The position numbers and the translations under genes were made by a program. From Pararhizobium sp. YC-54 (GTDB lineage: Bacteria; Pseudomonadota; Alphaproteobacteria; Rhizobiales; Rhizobiaceae), in NCBI RefSeq assembly GCF_025847205.1, contig NZ_JAOYTH010000007.1:252087-316086 (forward strand): 64,000 nt of DNA, given 5' to 3'. Shown one piece after another: positions 55,238 to 64,000 of this stretch; position 1 is the first letter of the stretch, and every line of letters begins with the position of its first letter. Under the pieces are notes generated by a model. It ran no database searches. It was given only the letters and a program-made list of their open reading frames with translations, and was not told the DNA's origin.

Positions 55238-56119
55238 TCATGCTACCGACCTCGACCAGCCGACAAAGGAGGACAGCCCTTCATAAAGCTGGTGGCGTGC
55301 CTCATCGATGACAAAGCCGAACCGACCGCGACCGGCGTATTCCGAGCTGTCTATGAGATAGCGCCGCTCGACGTCGCCGATCCTGCGCTCAGTACCGCGA
55401 CGCGCAACGACCTCCGTCATGCCGACGTGATGTTCCGAGAAGATCGCAGACATCACGATCCAATGGTCGGCATGGATCTTTTCGAACGCCTGCCGGTCCT
55501 TACCGCGAGATTCGCCTGCGACAAGCGGCCGGCCGTGAGCCCTCTCCCAGAACTCCGGCCAGCTATGCCGGATAATCTCGTCTGCCATCCGACGTTCGTA
55601 GCCCGTGAAAAGTTCGGGAAAGGCATGGGCGATCGCCGACCATTCGACATCTTCTTCGTACCAGCACGTGTCGTTGCGCAGAGCGGACGGCACGACAATG
55701 TTTCGGTCGGGAGAAAGATGAAAGCCGCCGTGACCGGCGGTGGCATAAGACACAATGCCGGGGCCATAGATGGTCGCCGACTGTGCCATTCCCCAGGGCG
55801 TGCTGCAGGAGATGCGGGCTTGAACGCGCCCGAGATCGTGGAGATCACGCTGATGCTCGGCGGTTTCGATGACGCGGGCGACAAATGCGGCCTCGTCCGC
55901 GAGGTGACCGTCATGGCGATAGAAGTCCTCGCGTTTGATTGCGGAGAGCGACCCCGTAGCCCGCCATGTACTTGCCAGGAGACTACCCTTAGGCGTGGTT
56001 ATCATGGCAAGCACGAGTTCGCGGGTGCGCGCCACCGGAAAACCCTCGGCGCTGAGGGCGAATTCTATACCGAGCGCGTCGGCAATCGGATCGTTCTGCT
56101 GATTGGTGAGCGTGGGCAT
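55238..56119 (-). CDS. Conserved plasmid protein, DUF7007-like
   Basis: The product is 293 residues with a domain resembling DUF7007, found on alphaproteobacterial plasmids. Distinctive segments are WRATGSLSAIKREDFYRHDGHLADE and GHGGFHLSPDRN in part; WYEEDVEWSAIAHAFP follows. The ATG at 56119 is preceded by GGAG at a good distance; ATG 56131 gives 4 more residues. The function is unknown. It follows the ParB-like gene on the same strand after a terminator. Confidence 0.75.
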   Translation of the reverse strand: MPTLTNQQNDPIADALGIEFALSAEGFPVARTRELVLAMITTPKGSLLASTWRATGSLSAIKREDFYRHDGHLADEAAFVARVIETAEHQRDLHDLGRVQARISCSTPWGMAQSATIYGPGIVSYATAGHGGFHLSPDRNIVVPSALRNDTCWYEEDVEWSAIAHAFPELFTGYERRMADEIIRHSWPEFWERAHGRPLVAGESRGKDRQAFEKIHADHWIVMSAIFSEHHVGMTEVVARRGTERRIGDVERRYLIDSSEYAGRGRFGFVIDEARHQLYEGLSSFVGWSRSVA

Positions 56120-56140
56120 CGGATGCTCCATCCTTGGCTG

Positions 56141-56173
56141 AAAAAAGAGGCGCCGCCGGTTGTGCCGGCGGCG
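56141..56173 (-). terminator. Terminator after the ParB-like gene
   Basis: Read on the minus strand, CGCCGCCGG and CCGGCGGCG pair with a 5-base loop and are followed by CCTCTTTTTT. It ends the ParB-like transcript before the DUF7007-like gene. Confidence 0.8.
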
Positions 56174-56201
56174 CTATGGTTCTGAGGTTTTTTGGCTGCA
56201 G

Positions 56202-57953
56202 CTATTCCGCGGCTATGCCGTAGGCGGTCTCGTGCTCATCGAGCCCGTCTGCCGACGCATCGTCGGCTCCATCCATGACCTCGTCCGCATCGGGATCGAT
56301 CGCCTCGTCATCCGAGACGCCGTCCTCCTGCTCATGACCCGGTTCTGCTCCCTCGTCGTCTGCGTCTGTCGCCTCGGCGTGGCGAAGCAGGGCCGTCACA
56401 TCCTGTGGGTCCGGCGCGAACAGGGCGCTCCCATGCACGAGCTTTGCATCGCCCGCGAAATGCTCGACGAGTGCCGCACGGGTTTCGCGGACGCGGGCCT
56501 TCTGTTCGATACCGGCATCCTTGGCCACGACTTCCAGCGCCTGGCGCGACAGGCACACGAGGAAATCCTCAGCTCCCATGTCCGGCAGGTAGGCGTCGGC
56601 GCCGATGGCCTCGCCGGCAATGCGCGAGATCACGCCGCTGTTCGACATACCGCGCCGGCATGACAGGACATCGATCAGCGCGGCGCGGGCCGTGACGCGA
56701 ACCGTGTCCATGTCAAACGAGAGGCGGCCGTCATCGGTGAAGAGACGGGCGGCATGGCGCCCGAAGCGAGCGCCGCCATAGAGGGCGCCGCCAGCACCAC
56801 TATCGACGCGGACATTCTGGCCGGCAAAGGCGAGCACGAGGAGCGCCATCAGCATGTCGTCCTCGATCGGTGCGCGGGCCAGCGCGTCATGCAAGGCGTC
56901 GGTGCGGAAATCCCCAATCATGTCATGACCCTTCTGGGTCACATCCGGGCGAGCTTTGCCTACAGTGGCATCGTCACCGGTGTGCTCCTTCGTCACGCCA
57001 CCATTAGCCTGCCCCTTCGCAGGCTTGGCTTCAGGCATTCGGTAGTGAACCGTCTGAACCTTGCCGTCGCGATCGAGATAGAGACCGGTCTGGTCGCCCT
57101 TGCCCGGCTTGCCGTAAACGCGCTCCGCCTTCTTCGGCAGTTCCGGCTGGCCATAATTGCTCACATCCAGGATCGAGCCCTTCTTCGGCAGATTGTTGGT
57201 CATCCATTCCTGCTGGGCGCCGAGGAACGCCTCCACGTTGGTGGTGAAGCGATTGTCCTGATCGGCGGGGCCGAATAGGTCGTCTGCCCATTCGATGCCA
57301 TAGGCTTCGCGAAGATCGTCACCGAAGCTCGCGTCGCGTGCGAACATTTTGGTTTTCGAGAGGCCGCTGGCGATCTGCCACCAGGATGCCGTGTCGCCCT
57401 TCTTCGGCTTGTTGGCCTTCCAGACCTCTTTCTGGTCTTCGAGCGAGGCGGATGCGATCGTGCGCAGCTGCTGTTCGTTCGGCATATCGCCGCGGGCCAT
57501 CTGGTCGAGCATGGCGGGCAGGACGTTCGCGAGCAGGCGCAGCTTGCGGATCTGGCGGACGGGAAGGGAGAGCGCAACCGCGATCGCCTCTTCGGTCCAC
57601 CCGAGAGCAACAAGCCGTTCGATACCACGCCACTGGTCGACGGGGTTCAACGGCTCGCGGGCAATATTTTCCACCATGGAACGCATGGCGCCATTATCAT
57701 TGGCGGCTTCGCTGACGACGACCTCGATCTCTTCGAGACCGGCGGCGATCGCGGCCTGGACGCGGCGGTGGCCGGCTTGGATTAGATAGCCATTGCCGCC
57801 ATCCACCTGTGGCGACACGACGGGCGGCTGGATGATACCGACTGCCTTGACGGTGGCCAGCAGTAACGCATCGGCCTGCACTGAGGATTTCGATTGGCGG
57901 GCATCGTCCGGGTTTGCGTTCAGCGCGCGGGGGTCGATCTTGAGGATCTGCAT
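56202..57953 (-). CDS. ParB-like nuclease/partition-type protein
   Basis: The product is 583 residues. An N-terminal ParB/Srx-type domain (about 1-110, GYLIQAGHRRVQAAIAAGLEEIEV) is followed by a KorB-type helix-turn-helix (about 120-160, TEEAIAVALSLPVRQIRKLRLL). A middle region of unknown fold and a very acidic C-terminal tail (from about 535, DADDEGAEPGHEQEDGVSDDEA) follow. This is not the RepB partition protein, which would lie with repA and repC. GGACAAGGAGCAAGACTC precedes the ATG at 57953. It may regulate genes or process DNA. Confidence 0.85.
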   Translation of the reverse strand: MQILKIDPRALNANPDDARQSKSSVQADALLLATVKAVGIIQPPVVSPQVDGGNGYLIQAGHRRVQAAIAAGLEEIEVVVSEAANDNGAMRSMVENIAREPLNPVDQWRGIERLVALGWTEEAIAVALSLPVRQIRKLRLLANVLPAMLDQMARGDMPNEQQLRTIASASLEDQKEVWKANKPKKGDTASWWQIASGLSKTKMFARDASFGDDLREAYGIEWADDLFGPADQDNRFTTNVEAFLGAQQEWMTNNLPKKGSILDVSNYGQPELPKKAERVYGKPGKGDQTGLYLDRDGKVQTVHYRMPEAKPAKGQANGGVTKEHTGDDATVGKARPDVTQKGHDMIGDFRTDALHDALARAPIEDDMLMALLVLAFAGQNVRVDSGAGGALYGGARFGRHAARLFTDDGRLSFDMDTVRVTARAALIDVLSCRRGMSNSGVISRIAGEAIGADAYLPDMGAEDFLVCLSRQALEVVAKDAGIEQKARVRETRAALVEHFAGDAKLVHGSALFAPDPQDVTALLRHAEATDADDEGAEPGHEQEDGVSDDEAIDPDADEVMDGADDASADGLDEHETAYGIAAE

Positions 57954-58473
57954 GAGTCTTGCTCCTTGTCCGGTACGGAGCGGCAGGCTTGCTGCTCCTT
58001 CATGTCCTCTTTTTTTCGAAGACACCTTCCGGAGCGCGGGACGGGCAGACTGGCGCAACTGAAACCGAGCGGCCCCGCCGCGAAGCCCGAGCGGAGCTAA
58101 CAGCTCTGAGACGGGCGAGGGGCCGGGTTGCGCAGGTCGCGGTTGAGCGTCAGCGGCGACGGGCTGACCGACCTGCGACCAGATCCTTTCCTTTTCCTCT
58201 TTCTTTTCTCAAAACCGGCTTTGCAGATATTGCGGGAATGGCTCCAGGGTCAGCGTGGTGCTCTGCTCGACCTGTTCCGGGTGGCGTCAGCCGGGTCGGG
58301 CTGCTAAGGCTTCGCGAACAACTTGCAGGGCGAAGCGTTCTGTCCGAAGCATCTGTGGCATCGTAAGGTCCGGGCGAGCCGGATCGGGCAGCATGCAAGT
58401 AATTCTGTTCAGAAAGTTCCTATATAACCCCCTCGGGCTTCCTAAATCCGACAACACGTATAGAGTTTAGACC
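57954..58473. promoter_or_regulatory. Divergent gap between the ParB-like gene and ietA
   Basis: This 520-base stretch has no credible gene. Its left part (57954-58140) is a GC-rich leader like those of other minus-strand genes. Its right part (58400-58473) is AT-richer, with ACACGTATAGAGTT near 58453 as a possible promoter for ietA. Confidence 0.4.
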
Positions 58474-59556
58474 ATGGCATCGGCACAACAGATCATCGGG
58501 CTCGTGAAGAGCCATGCTGAAGGCGACAAGGATCGTTTTTACGACCTTGCGATGCAGCTTGCCGCCGCCGAATCCCAGAAGGGTCATGAGCGCCTCGCCG
58601 AACAGCTCCGCCAGTGGGCGGAAGCGGGCGCCAATGCCCCGGAACTGAAGCGCCCCAATCTGACGCCGCTTGCCGCACCGCGGGGCGAGCTCTCCGGTTT
58701 TCTCGGCGCAAGCTATCCTACAGCCCGTATGGCCGATGTCATCGTACCGCCACTGATCGAAGATGAGCTCAAGCATCTTGTCGTCGAGATCCATCATGCC
58801 GAAAAACTCGAAGAGCGCGGTCTGAGACCGAGACGGCGAGTGCTTCTCGCCGGGCCGCCAGGCACGGGCAAGACGCTGACCGCCGCGGCTCTCTCCGCTG
58901 AACTGCGCTATCCGCTCTTTACCGTGCTCCTTCATGGGCTGATCACGAAATTCATGGGCGAGACCGCGCAGAAGCTGCGCATGGTCTTCGATGCCATCAA
59001 GACGACGCGTGGTGTCTACCTGTTCGACGAGATCGATGCACTGGCTTCCAGCCGTGGCAACGAGAACGATATCGGCGAGGCGCGGCGTGTCCTGAATTCT
59101 TTTCTGCAGTTCCTGGACGAAGACACCGGGCCGTCGATCATCATCGCCACGACCAACCTTCCCGAATTGCTCGATCGCGCCGTGCTGCGCCGCTTCGACC
59201 TCGTCCTGTCCTACGATCTGCCGAACGAGGAAGCGATTGAGAAAGCGATGCGCCGACGGCTGCATGGTTTCGATGTCGCGCAGATCAATTGGGGCCAGAT
59301 TGCCGGCTGTGCGGAAGGCCTGTCGACGGCTGATGTGATCGCGGCCGCCGAGGACGCAGCGCGCCGCGCAGTCATTCTCGATTCTGGCGCCATTGCCACA
59401 TCAGCGGTGATGGCATCGCTTGAGCGCAGACGCTCGCTGCAAGGCATAGGAATAGACAAGCATGGCTCGAGATCGGCGCCACTTCACGCTCAGCGGAATC
59501 GGAAAAGCGCGCCCGTTCGCAGCAAAAACCGGCGGCAAGACAAAGCACCCAAGTGA
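58474..59556 (+). CDS. ietA: IetA-type AAA+ ATPase
   Basis: This is an AAA+ ATPase that pairs with a subtilisin-like protease in the IetAS module, reported for an Agrobacterium Ti plasmid as an incompatibility and stability system and later as anti-phage defence. The product is 360 residues. Walker A is LLAGPPGTGKTLTAAAL, Walker B is VYLFDEIDAL, sensor 1 is IIIATTNLPELLDRAVLRRF. A lid and basic tail follow (about 290-360). It overlaps the protease gene by 95 bases. The sequence looks intact. Confidence 0.85.
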   Translation: MASAQQIIGLVKSHAEGDKDRFYDLAMQLAAAESQKGHERLAEQLRQWAEAGANAPELKRPNLTPLAAPRGELSGFLGASYPTARMADVIVPPLIEDELKHLVVEIHHAEKLEERGLRPRRRVLLAGPPGTGKTLTAAALSAELRYPLFTVLLHGLITKFMGETAQKLRMVFDAIKTTRGVYLFDEIDALASSRGNENDIGEARRVLNSFLQFLDEDTGPSIIIATTNLPELLDRAVLRRFDLVLSYDLPNEEAIEKAMRRRLHGFDVAQINWGQIAGCAEGLSTADVIAAAEDAARRAVILDSGAIATSAVMASLERRRSLQGIGIDKHGSRSAPLHAQRNRKSAPVRSKNRRQDKAPK

Positions 59557-61904
59557 TGTCAACCATCGGGAGGCGCACGCGCAGGCTCTCCTCGCAGCGC
59601 TCGATCACCTCCCAAACGTCGCCGACAACAATCTTCCGGGCATCTATCTTGCGATCGAAGGTCGGCCGCACGAGGTGATGGTCACCAAGAGCCTGAACGC
59701 CAGCGGACTGACGCTTCTCAAGGTCGAGAAACAGCCTGGTGCACCGGTGGAAGCAACGGTGTTTGCGACGGAAAAGGGCCTTGAGAAGCTACGCAAGAAG
59801 ATCGAGGATTTCGGGGGCGATCTCCCGGTCAACGAAGACGGAAGTTTCAAGCCGCCGAAGAATGCCGACCTTGTGCAGAGTATCGGTGCAATCTCCGAGG
59901 CCGGCCTTCGCGCCTTGTGGCGCAGTCCCGAAGACCGGTTTCCAACCGAGGCGGGCAAAAAAGCCTGGGAGGTTTGGCTCGACAAATCGACGGCGCCCGA
60001 TTTCATAGCAGCCGCTGCGGACTACGGTGTGGCTGTCGGGACGGACAAGCTGGAATTTCCGGAAGATCTGGTGGTGATTGCGGTCGCGACGGCAGTGGAA
60101 CTGGCCGCCGCAATTCGCAATCTCGGCGGGGTCCGCGCGCTGGCGACGCCAACGCGCACGGCGGACGATTTCGATGCCATGCCGATCGAAGAACAGCACG
60201 AGTGGGTCGATGATCTAGTCGGCCGGACAACCTTCGCTGCCCCCGCAAATCCAAACTATATCACGCTGCCCGATCGGTGCGTCAGCCGAGCCCATCCTCT
60301 GATTCAACCGGCCTTGGCAGCTGCCGACCGACACGCAGCAGAAGCGGCCTGGGATGTGAACGATTTCGTCGGGCATGGGACGCAGCTGGCGGGCCTTGCG
60401 CTGTTCGGCGATCTGAGCATCGCCCTACAGACAACCTTACCCGTCGCTGTCGGCCATCGGTTGGAATCGTCGAAAATCATTCCGGACGCCGGGCATAATC
60501 CGCATCATCTGCTCGGAGCGGTGACACGCAAGGGCATCGATATGGCGGAGGCCGCGGCCGAGCGCCAGCGAACCTTCTGTCTGGCGACCACTACGGAACA
60601 TGATACGCCACACGATGGAGCGCCGACGTCCTGGTCGAGCGAGATCGACCAGTTGGCGTCAGGCGCATCGGGCCTGGAGAAACGCCAGCGACTTCTTCTC
60701 GTTTCGGCGGGCAACAGCGATCAGAACGCGTTCACCGGCGGCGACTATCTCGCGGTCTCCGATCACCCCGACAATGAGCTGGAATCGCCATCACAGGCCT
60801 GGAACGCAATCTGCGTCGGCGCCTATACGCAAAAGGTGACGCTTCCGCCTGGCGAGCCCGGGGCATGCGTCGCGCCATTGGGGGATCTCGCGCCGTCGTC
60901 GCGCACGGCAAGCTGGCAGTCCTATTGGCCGATCAAGCCCGATGTGGTCTACGAAGGCGGCAACTGGTTCTTACACGGCGCGCCGCCACCAATGAAGCAT
61001 CCGGCGCTTGCACCGCTGACGACCGATCATCAGTATCCACAGCGTGCCTTCACTTCCTGCGGCGAGACAAGTGCCGCAACCGCGCTCGCCTCGCGCGACA
61101 TCACGACGCTGTGGTCGGACTATCCCAAGCTCTGGCCGGAGACGGTGCGAGCGATCTTCGTGTCGTCGGCGCGATGGACCAATCGAATGCTCGCCCACGT
61201 TCCTGCACAGCCATCGAAGACCGATCTCGGTATCCTCTTCAGGCGCTACGGCTATGGCGTGCCGGACATGGAGAGGGCAAGGCGGAGTGCTTCGAACGCC
61301 CTAACGCTGATCGTCGAGGATACGATCAAGCCCTATAAGAAGAGTGCACGCAAACATTCCGAGCACATCCACAATGAGCTGAAACTGTTCGAGCTGCCTT
61401 GGCCAGGTCAAGGAATTGCGCCGCCTTGGTACTGCTCAGGTAACAATGCGCATCAGCCTCAGCACGTTCATGTCGCCCAACCCGTCCGAACCGGCCCGCG
61501 GATCGAAATATCGCTATGCCTCGCATAATCTGCGCTTCAAGCTGAACAGGGCAAACGAGAAGGCGGGCGCCTTCATCCAGCGCATCAGCAAGATCGCCGA
61601 AGAGACCGACGAGGGGTCGATTGACGAGCCGGATGGTTGGATGTTCGGCCAGAACCGCCGGGACGTGGGGTCGCTGCAGATTGACCAGTTGACCTGTGCC
61701 GCCTCCGATCTCGCTCGTCGCAACTTGATTGCCGTTCATCCTGTCACCGGCTGGTGGAAGGCAAAGAGCATTCCTGATCCGCAAAACCTCACAGCCCGCT
61801 TTGCGCTTGTTGTCGAGATTGACGCCGCCACGGTCGAGGCGGAACTCTACGCCGAGGTGCAAGCTGTGATCACTGCCATGGCTCCAGCCGTCATCGCTGT
61901 CTGA
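59462..61904 (+). pseudogene. ietS: IetS-type subtilisin-like protease, frameshifted near its C-terminal domain
   Basis: This is the S8 protease partner of IetA. Catalytic Asp271 (LPDRCVSRAHPLI), His305 (VGHGTQLAG), oxyanion Asn418 (SAGNSDQ) and Ser537 (GETSAATALA) are all readable. The frame from 59462 runs to 61528, but after LFELPWP (about residue 647) it turns to unlike sequence. The next frame (61416-61904, LRRLGTAQVTMRISLSTF...) carries the expected C-terminal domain. Skipping one G of the GG at 61406-61407 joins them as LPWPVKELRRLG and gives about 813 residues. This is a single-base insertion, a sequencing error, or less likely programmed frameshifting. The protease half would be made without its C-terminal domain. 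Confidence 0.8.
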
Positions 61905-61919
61905 CGGTCGCCTGCAGCC

Positions 61920-61952
61920 AAAAAAAATGGGCCAGCGAAAGTCGCGGCCCAT
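61920..61952 (-). terminator. Intrinsic terminator on the minus strand
   Basis: ATGGGCC/GGCCCAT with inner GCGA/TCGC makes a long stem, and on the minus strand a run of eight T follows. It lies about 140 bases past the helicase gene end and so serves that transcript. The gap 61953-62087 also has ATGCAC/GTGCAT (62062-62082), a small hairpin just after the helicase stop. Confidence 0.8.
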
Positions 61953-62087
61953 GAAGTGTGAAGGTTATTGAACCTCCAGAGGGGAACAGCTGCTGCGGCG
62001 GAACTGGGAGGTGACCGCCATGTGCATCAGCTGAGTGCAATATGATGAATTAAACATCTCAATGCACCTAAATTTTGTGCATCGCAG

Positions 62088-63861
62088 CTATGCGGCGCAC
62101 GCGTGGCTTGCATCGCGATCAGCCGCCAGCAATACTTCGTTCTCGCGCAGCTGCCGACGCTTGACTGCAAGCTCGTCCGCGAAGGCGAATGTTCCACCGT
62201 CGCGGGAGCGGTAGGAGGCGAGGCGGCGCTCTGCGCTGTCGAGCTGCTGGCGATATCGCTGCTGCTCGTCTTTAAACCCGTCGAGCGCATGTTCCAGCCT
62301 TGAGATCGCACCAAGGGGCGTGACCGTCACCGACAGATCGATTTCGTAGTCGGCGCCTGTACGCTGAAGAATGGTCTGGTAGTGGAAGCCCTCCCTGCCG
62401 ATCCGCTCACCGTCAAAGACGAGATCGAAACCGCCGATCGTCGCAAGATGGACCTCGCCTTGCCTTTGCAACTGCACGAGCGTCAGGAGTTCCTTCATGA
62501 TGGCGCGGCCAGCCTCCTTGCGCTCGCTATACTTTTGGCCCAGCGCGACCATCGTGAAGGCATCACCATTGATTGGGACGAGCCGTTCGATGTCCTGGCC
62601 GATCTCCCCGAGGCGTCGGGTCGCGTGCTCGATGTCTCGCTCAGCATCGCGGATTTGCCGGCGGACGGCAAAGAGGTCGTCGTCGTGGGCGGCACGCAGG
62701 CGCTCGAGCCGGGCGATATCGGCTTCGAGCCCCGCCTTCTTCATCAGGCGTTCGTCGCCGGACGCGATCGCCTTGGCCATGGCGAACTGGTTGGCCTGAC
62801 CTTCGCCGAATTCTTCGAGCCGGCGGATCGAGGTATCGCCGGAGAGCGCGGCCGCGATGAAACGGGCCTTACGCTCGTTGTTCTGCCACATGCTGGCATC
62901 GAGCGACCCCTGCGTCGCGTAGGCGTAGATATCGACGACATCGTGCTGATTGCCCTGGCGGACGATGCGCCCTTCGCGCTGTTCGATCTGCGACGGCAGC
63001 CACGGCACATCGAGATGATGAAGCGCCTTAAGGCGAAGCTGGGCATTGACGCCGGTGCCCATCGTTTCGGAAGAGCCGATCAGGAAACGGACCCGGCCGG
63101 CGCGGACATCGCCGAACAGGCGCTGCTTGGCTTCGGTTTTCTTGAAGTCCTGCATATAGGCGATTTCCGAGGGCGGCACGCCGAGCCGGATCAGTTCGTC
63201 GCGGATCCAGCGATAAGCGGAGAAGCCGCGCGTTTTCTCGACATTGATGGTGCCCAGATCGGAAAAAATCATCTGCGCCGCTCCGGGCAGCTCGTAGGGC
63301 TTTCCATCTGGACGCGCATAAGTGTTCGCTGATGTCTCCTGCCATATGCGCAATGCATTCCGGATCAGCAGGTTAAGCTTGTTGTCCGGTTCATCGTCCA
63401 CTGCCGGCATAACGAGGCGCAGATCGATCGCTGCATGACGGCCATCGGTGATGACAGAAAGCAGAATGTCGTCGCCGGGCTGGGCGGGGCCCTCCCGTTC
63501 TTCGATCGCCTTGATCCGGGTTTCGAGCAGCTGCTGGTAGGTCTTGAACATTGGCGTCGGCGCCGCGGTCAGGATCTGCCGGCGGCCCGTCGAGATATCC
63601 GGCACGCGAACGTATCCCCGCAGATCGGACGGCATCACCACATCCGCGAAGCTGCGGAACATAGCGATCAATTCGGGCACATTGACGAAAGAAGCAAATC
63701 GGCTGACCGGCTTGTATTTGCCAGACGGCTGGATTTCGAGTTCGGTCACCGTTTCGCCGAAGCAGCATGCCCAGGCATCGAACTCGTGCAGACCGCGCTC
63801 ATGAAGATCCTCATGGCCGAGCAAGCGCTGGATCGAGAACATCTCACCCAGCGTATTGGTA
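62088..63861 (-). pseudogene. C-terminal part of a plasmid helicase-methylase
   Basis: About 590 residues match the C-terminal third of the very large (about 1600-1700-residue) SNF2-type helicase/N6-methylase proteins of alphaproteobacterial plasmids. The helicase C domain has RFLIGSSETMGTGVNAQLRL and DVPWLPSQIEQREGRIVRQG, and a coiled tail follows. The recalled family continues upstream of NTLGEMFSIQRLLGH, but here similarity stops at about 63861, at a 20-bp palindrome. The methylase and helicase N parts are missing from this window. The frame itself runs to 63884. Confidence 0.8.
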
Positions 63862-63881
63862 TTCTCCCGAGCTCGGGAGAA
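63862..63881. repeat. 20-bp perfect palindrome at the helicase break
   Basis: TTCTCCCGAGCTCGGGAGAA reads the same on both strands. It starts where the helicase homology stops, and the bases to its right are AT-rich and unrelated. Confidence 0.75.
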
Positions 63882-64000
63882 CACTAATTATTTGTAGGAG
63901 ATATTTATGTCGAGTACGCCGAGCAAAGGCGTGGCTTTTCAAGGATAAGACATGGATTTTACTCCGGATAATTAGGGGCTGATGAGGAAACTGAAGCGCA
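63882..64000. other. Unassigned AT-rich window end
   Basis: These 119 bases have a different composition from the backbone, and no gene or insertion-sequence end can be named. GTAGGAGATATTTATG (63895-63910) looks like a ribosome site and start codon, but the frame is short. Confidence 0.3.

Noticed and set aside
56202..57953. RepB-type plasmid partition gene
   Set aside because: The ParB-like domain is real, but there is no repA or repC, no parS-like site, and the acidic C-terminal tail is of another type.
63882..64000. Insertion-sequence end
   Set aside because: No known terminal repeat or transposase start is visible in the 119 bases, so no element is named.
1..64000. CRISPR array, rRNA, tRNA, integrase or transposase
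   Set aside because: No regular spaced repeats, RNA genes or recombinase motifs were seen on either strand.

Overview
The window is a piece of a large conjugative plasmid of a Rhizobiaceae-type alphaproteobacterium (Agrobacterium, Rhizobium, Ensifer and relatives). The evidence is a Ti/Sym-type trb and tra gene set, a TraR/TraM quorum-sensing switch, tra boxes, a rhizobial oriT core, and a backbone set of DUF736, ArdC, ParB-like, IetA/IetS and a helicase-methylase. No replication genes, rRNA, tRNA, CRISPR array or recognisable transposase are in the window. All identifications come from reading the sequence and recalled family knowledge; no database search was run.

Layout. (1) 1-8210: trbD (cut by the window edge), trbE, J, K, L, F, G, H and I, the mating-pair type IV secretion operon, tightly overlapped. 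(2) 8211-35296: about 27 kb of lower-GC catabolic cargo between trbI and traR. Its left half (8273-16308, minus strand) has a GntR regulator, a ProC-like reductase, a Pot-type ABC importer, a nitrilase-fold amidohydrolase and a creatinase/M24-fold hydrolase. The middle (16663-24562) has a second GntR regulator, an aspartate-dehydrogenase-like enzyme, an Ehu-type amino-acid importer, a second M24-fold hydrolase and an amidase with a GatC/AtzG-like partner. The right half (24647-35296) has an AraC/GlxA-type regulator, soxBDAG sarcosine oxidase, a threonine-aldolase-like enzyme, a serine/threonine dehydratase, purU, folD and ridA. (3) 35602-45271: traR (broken by one in-frame stop), traM, traH-B-F-A, oriT with a tra box, and traC-D-G. 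(4) 45299-64000: accessory and probable leading-region backbone, with WGR and nuclease genes, small minus-strand genes with GC-rich leaders, a LysR/oxidoreductase pair, two near-identical DUF736 repeats flanking a zeta-toxin-like pair, ardC, a ParB-like protein, ietA, a frameshifted ietS, and a truncated helicase-methylase.

How it fits together. The cargo reads as uptake and stepwise hydrolysis of an amide- or guanidino-like N-methyl compound to sarcosine. SoxBDAG would convert sarcosine to glycine and a C1 unit; FolD and PurU would take methylene-THF to formate; the aldolase-like enzyme and dehydratase would pass through serine to pyruvate; RidA would clear the 2-aminoacrylate by-product. 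The starting substrate cannot be read from sequence. Conjugation should depend on TraR and be held back by TraM, but traR carries a nonsense codon, so transfer is probably uninduced unless another TraR is present. The most unusual structures are the broken quorum-sensing switch beside the cargo, the ~690-bp direct repeats around a toxin-like module, the frameshift in ietS, and the repeated long leaders on minus-strand backbone genes.
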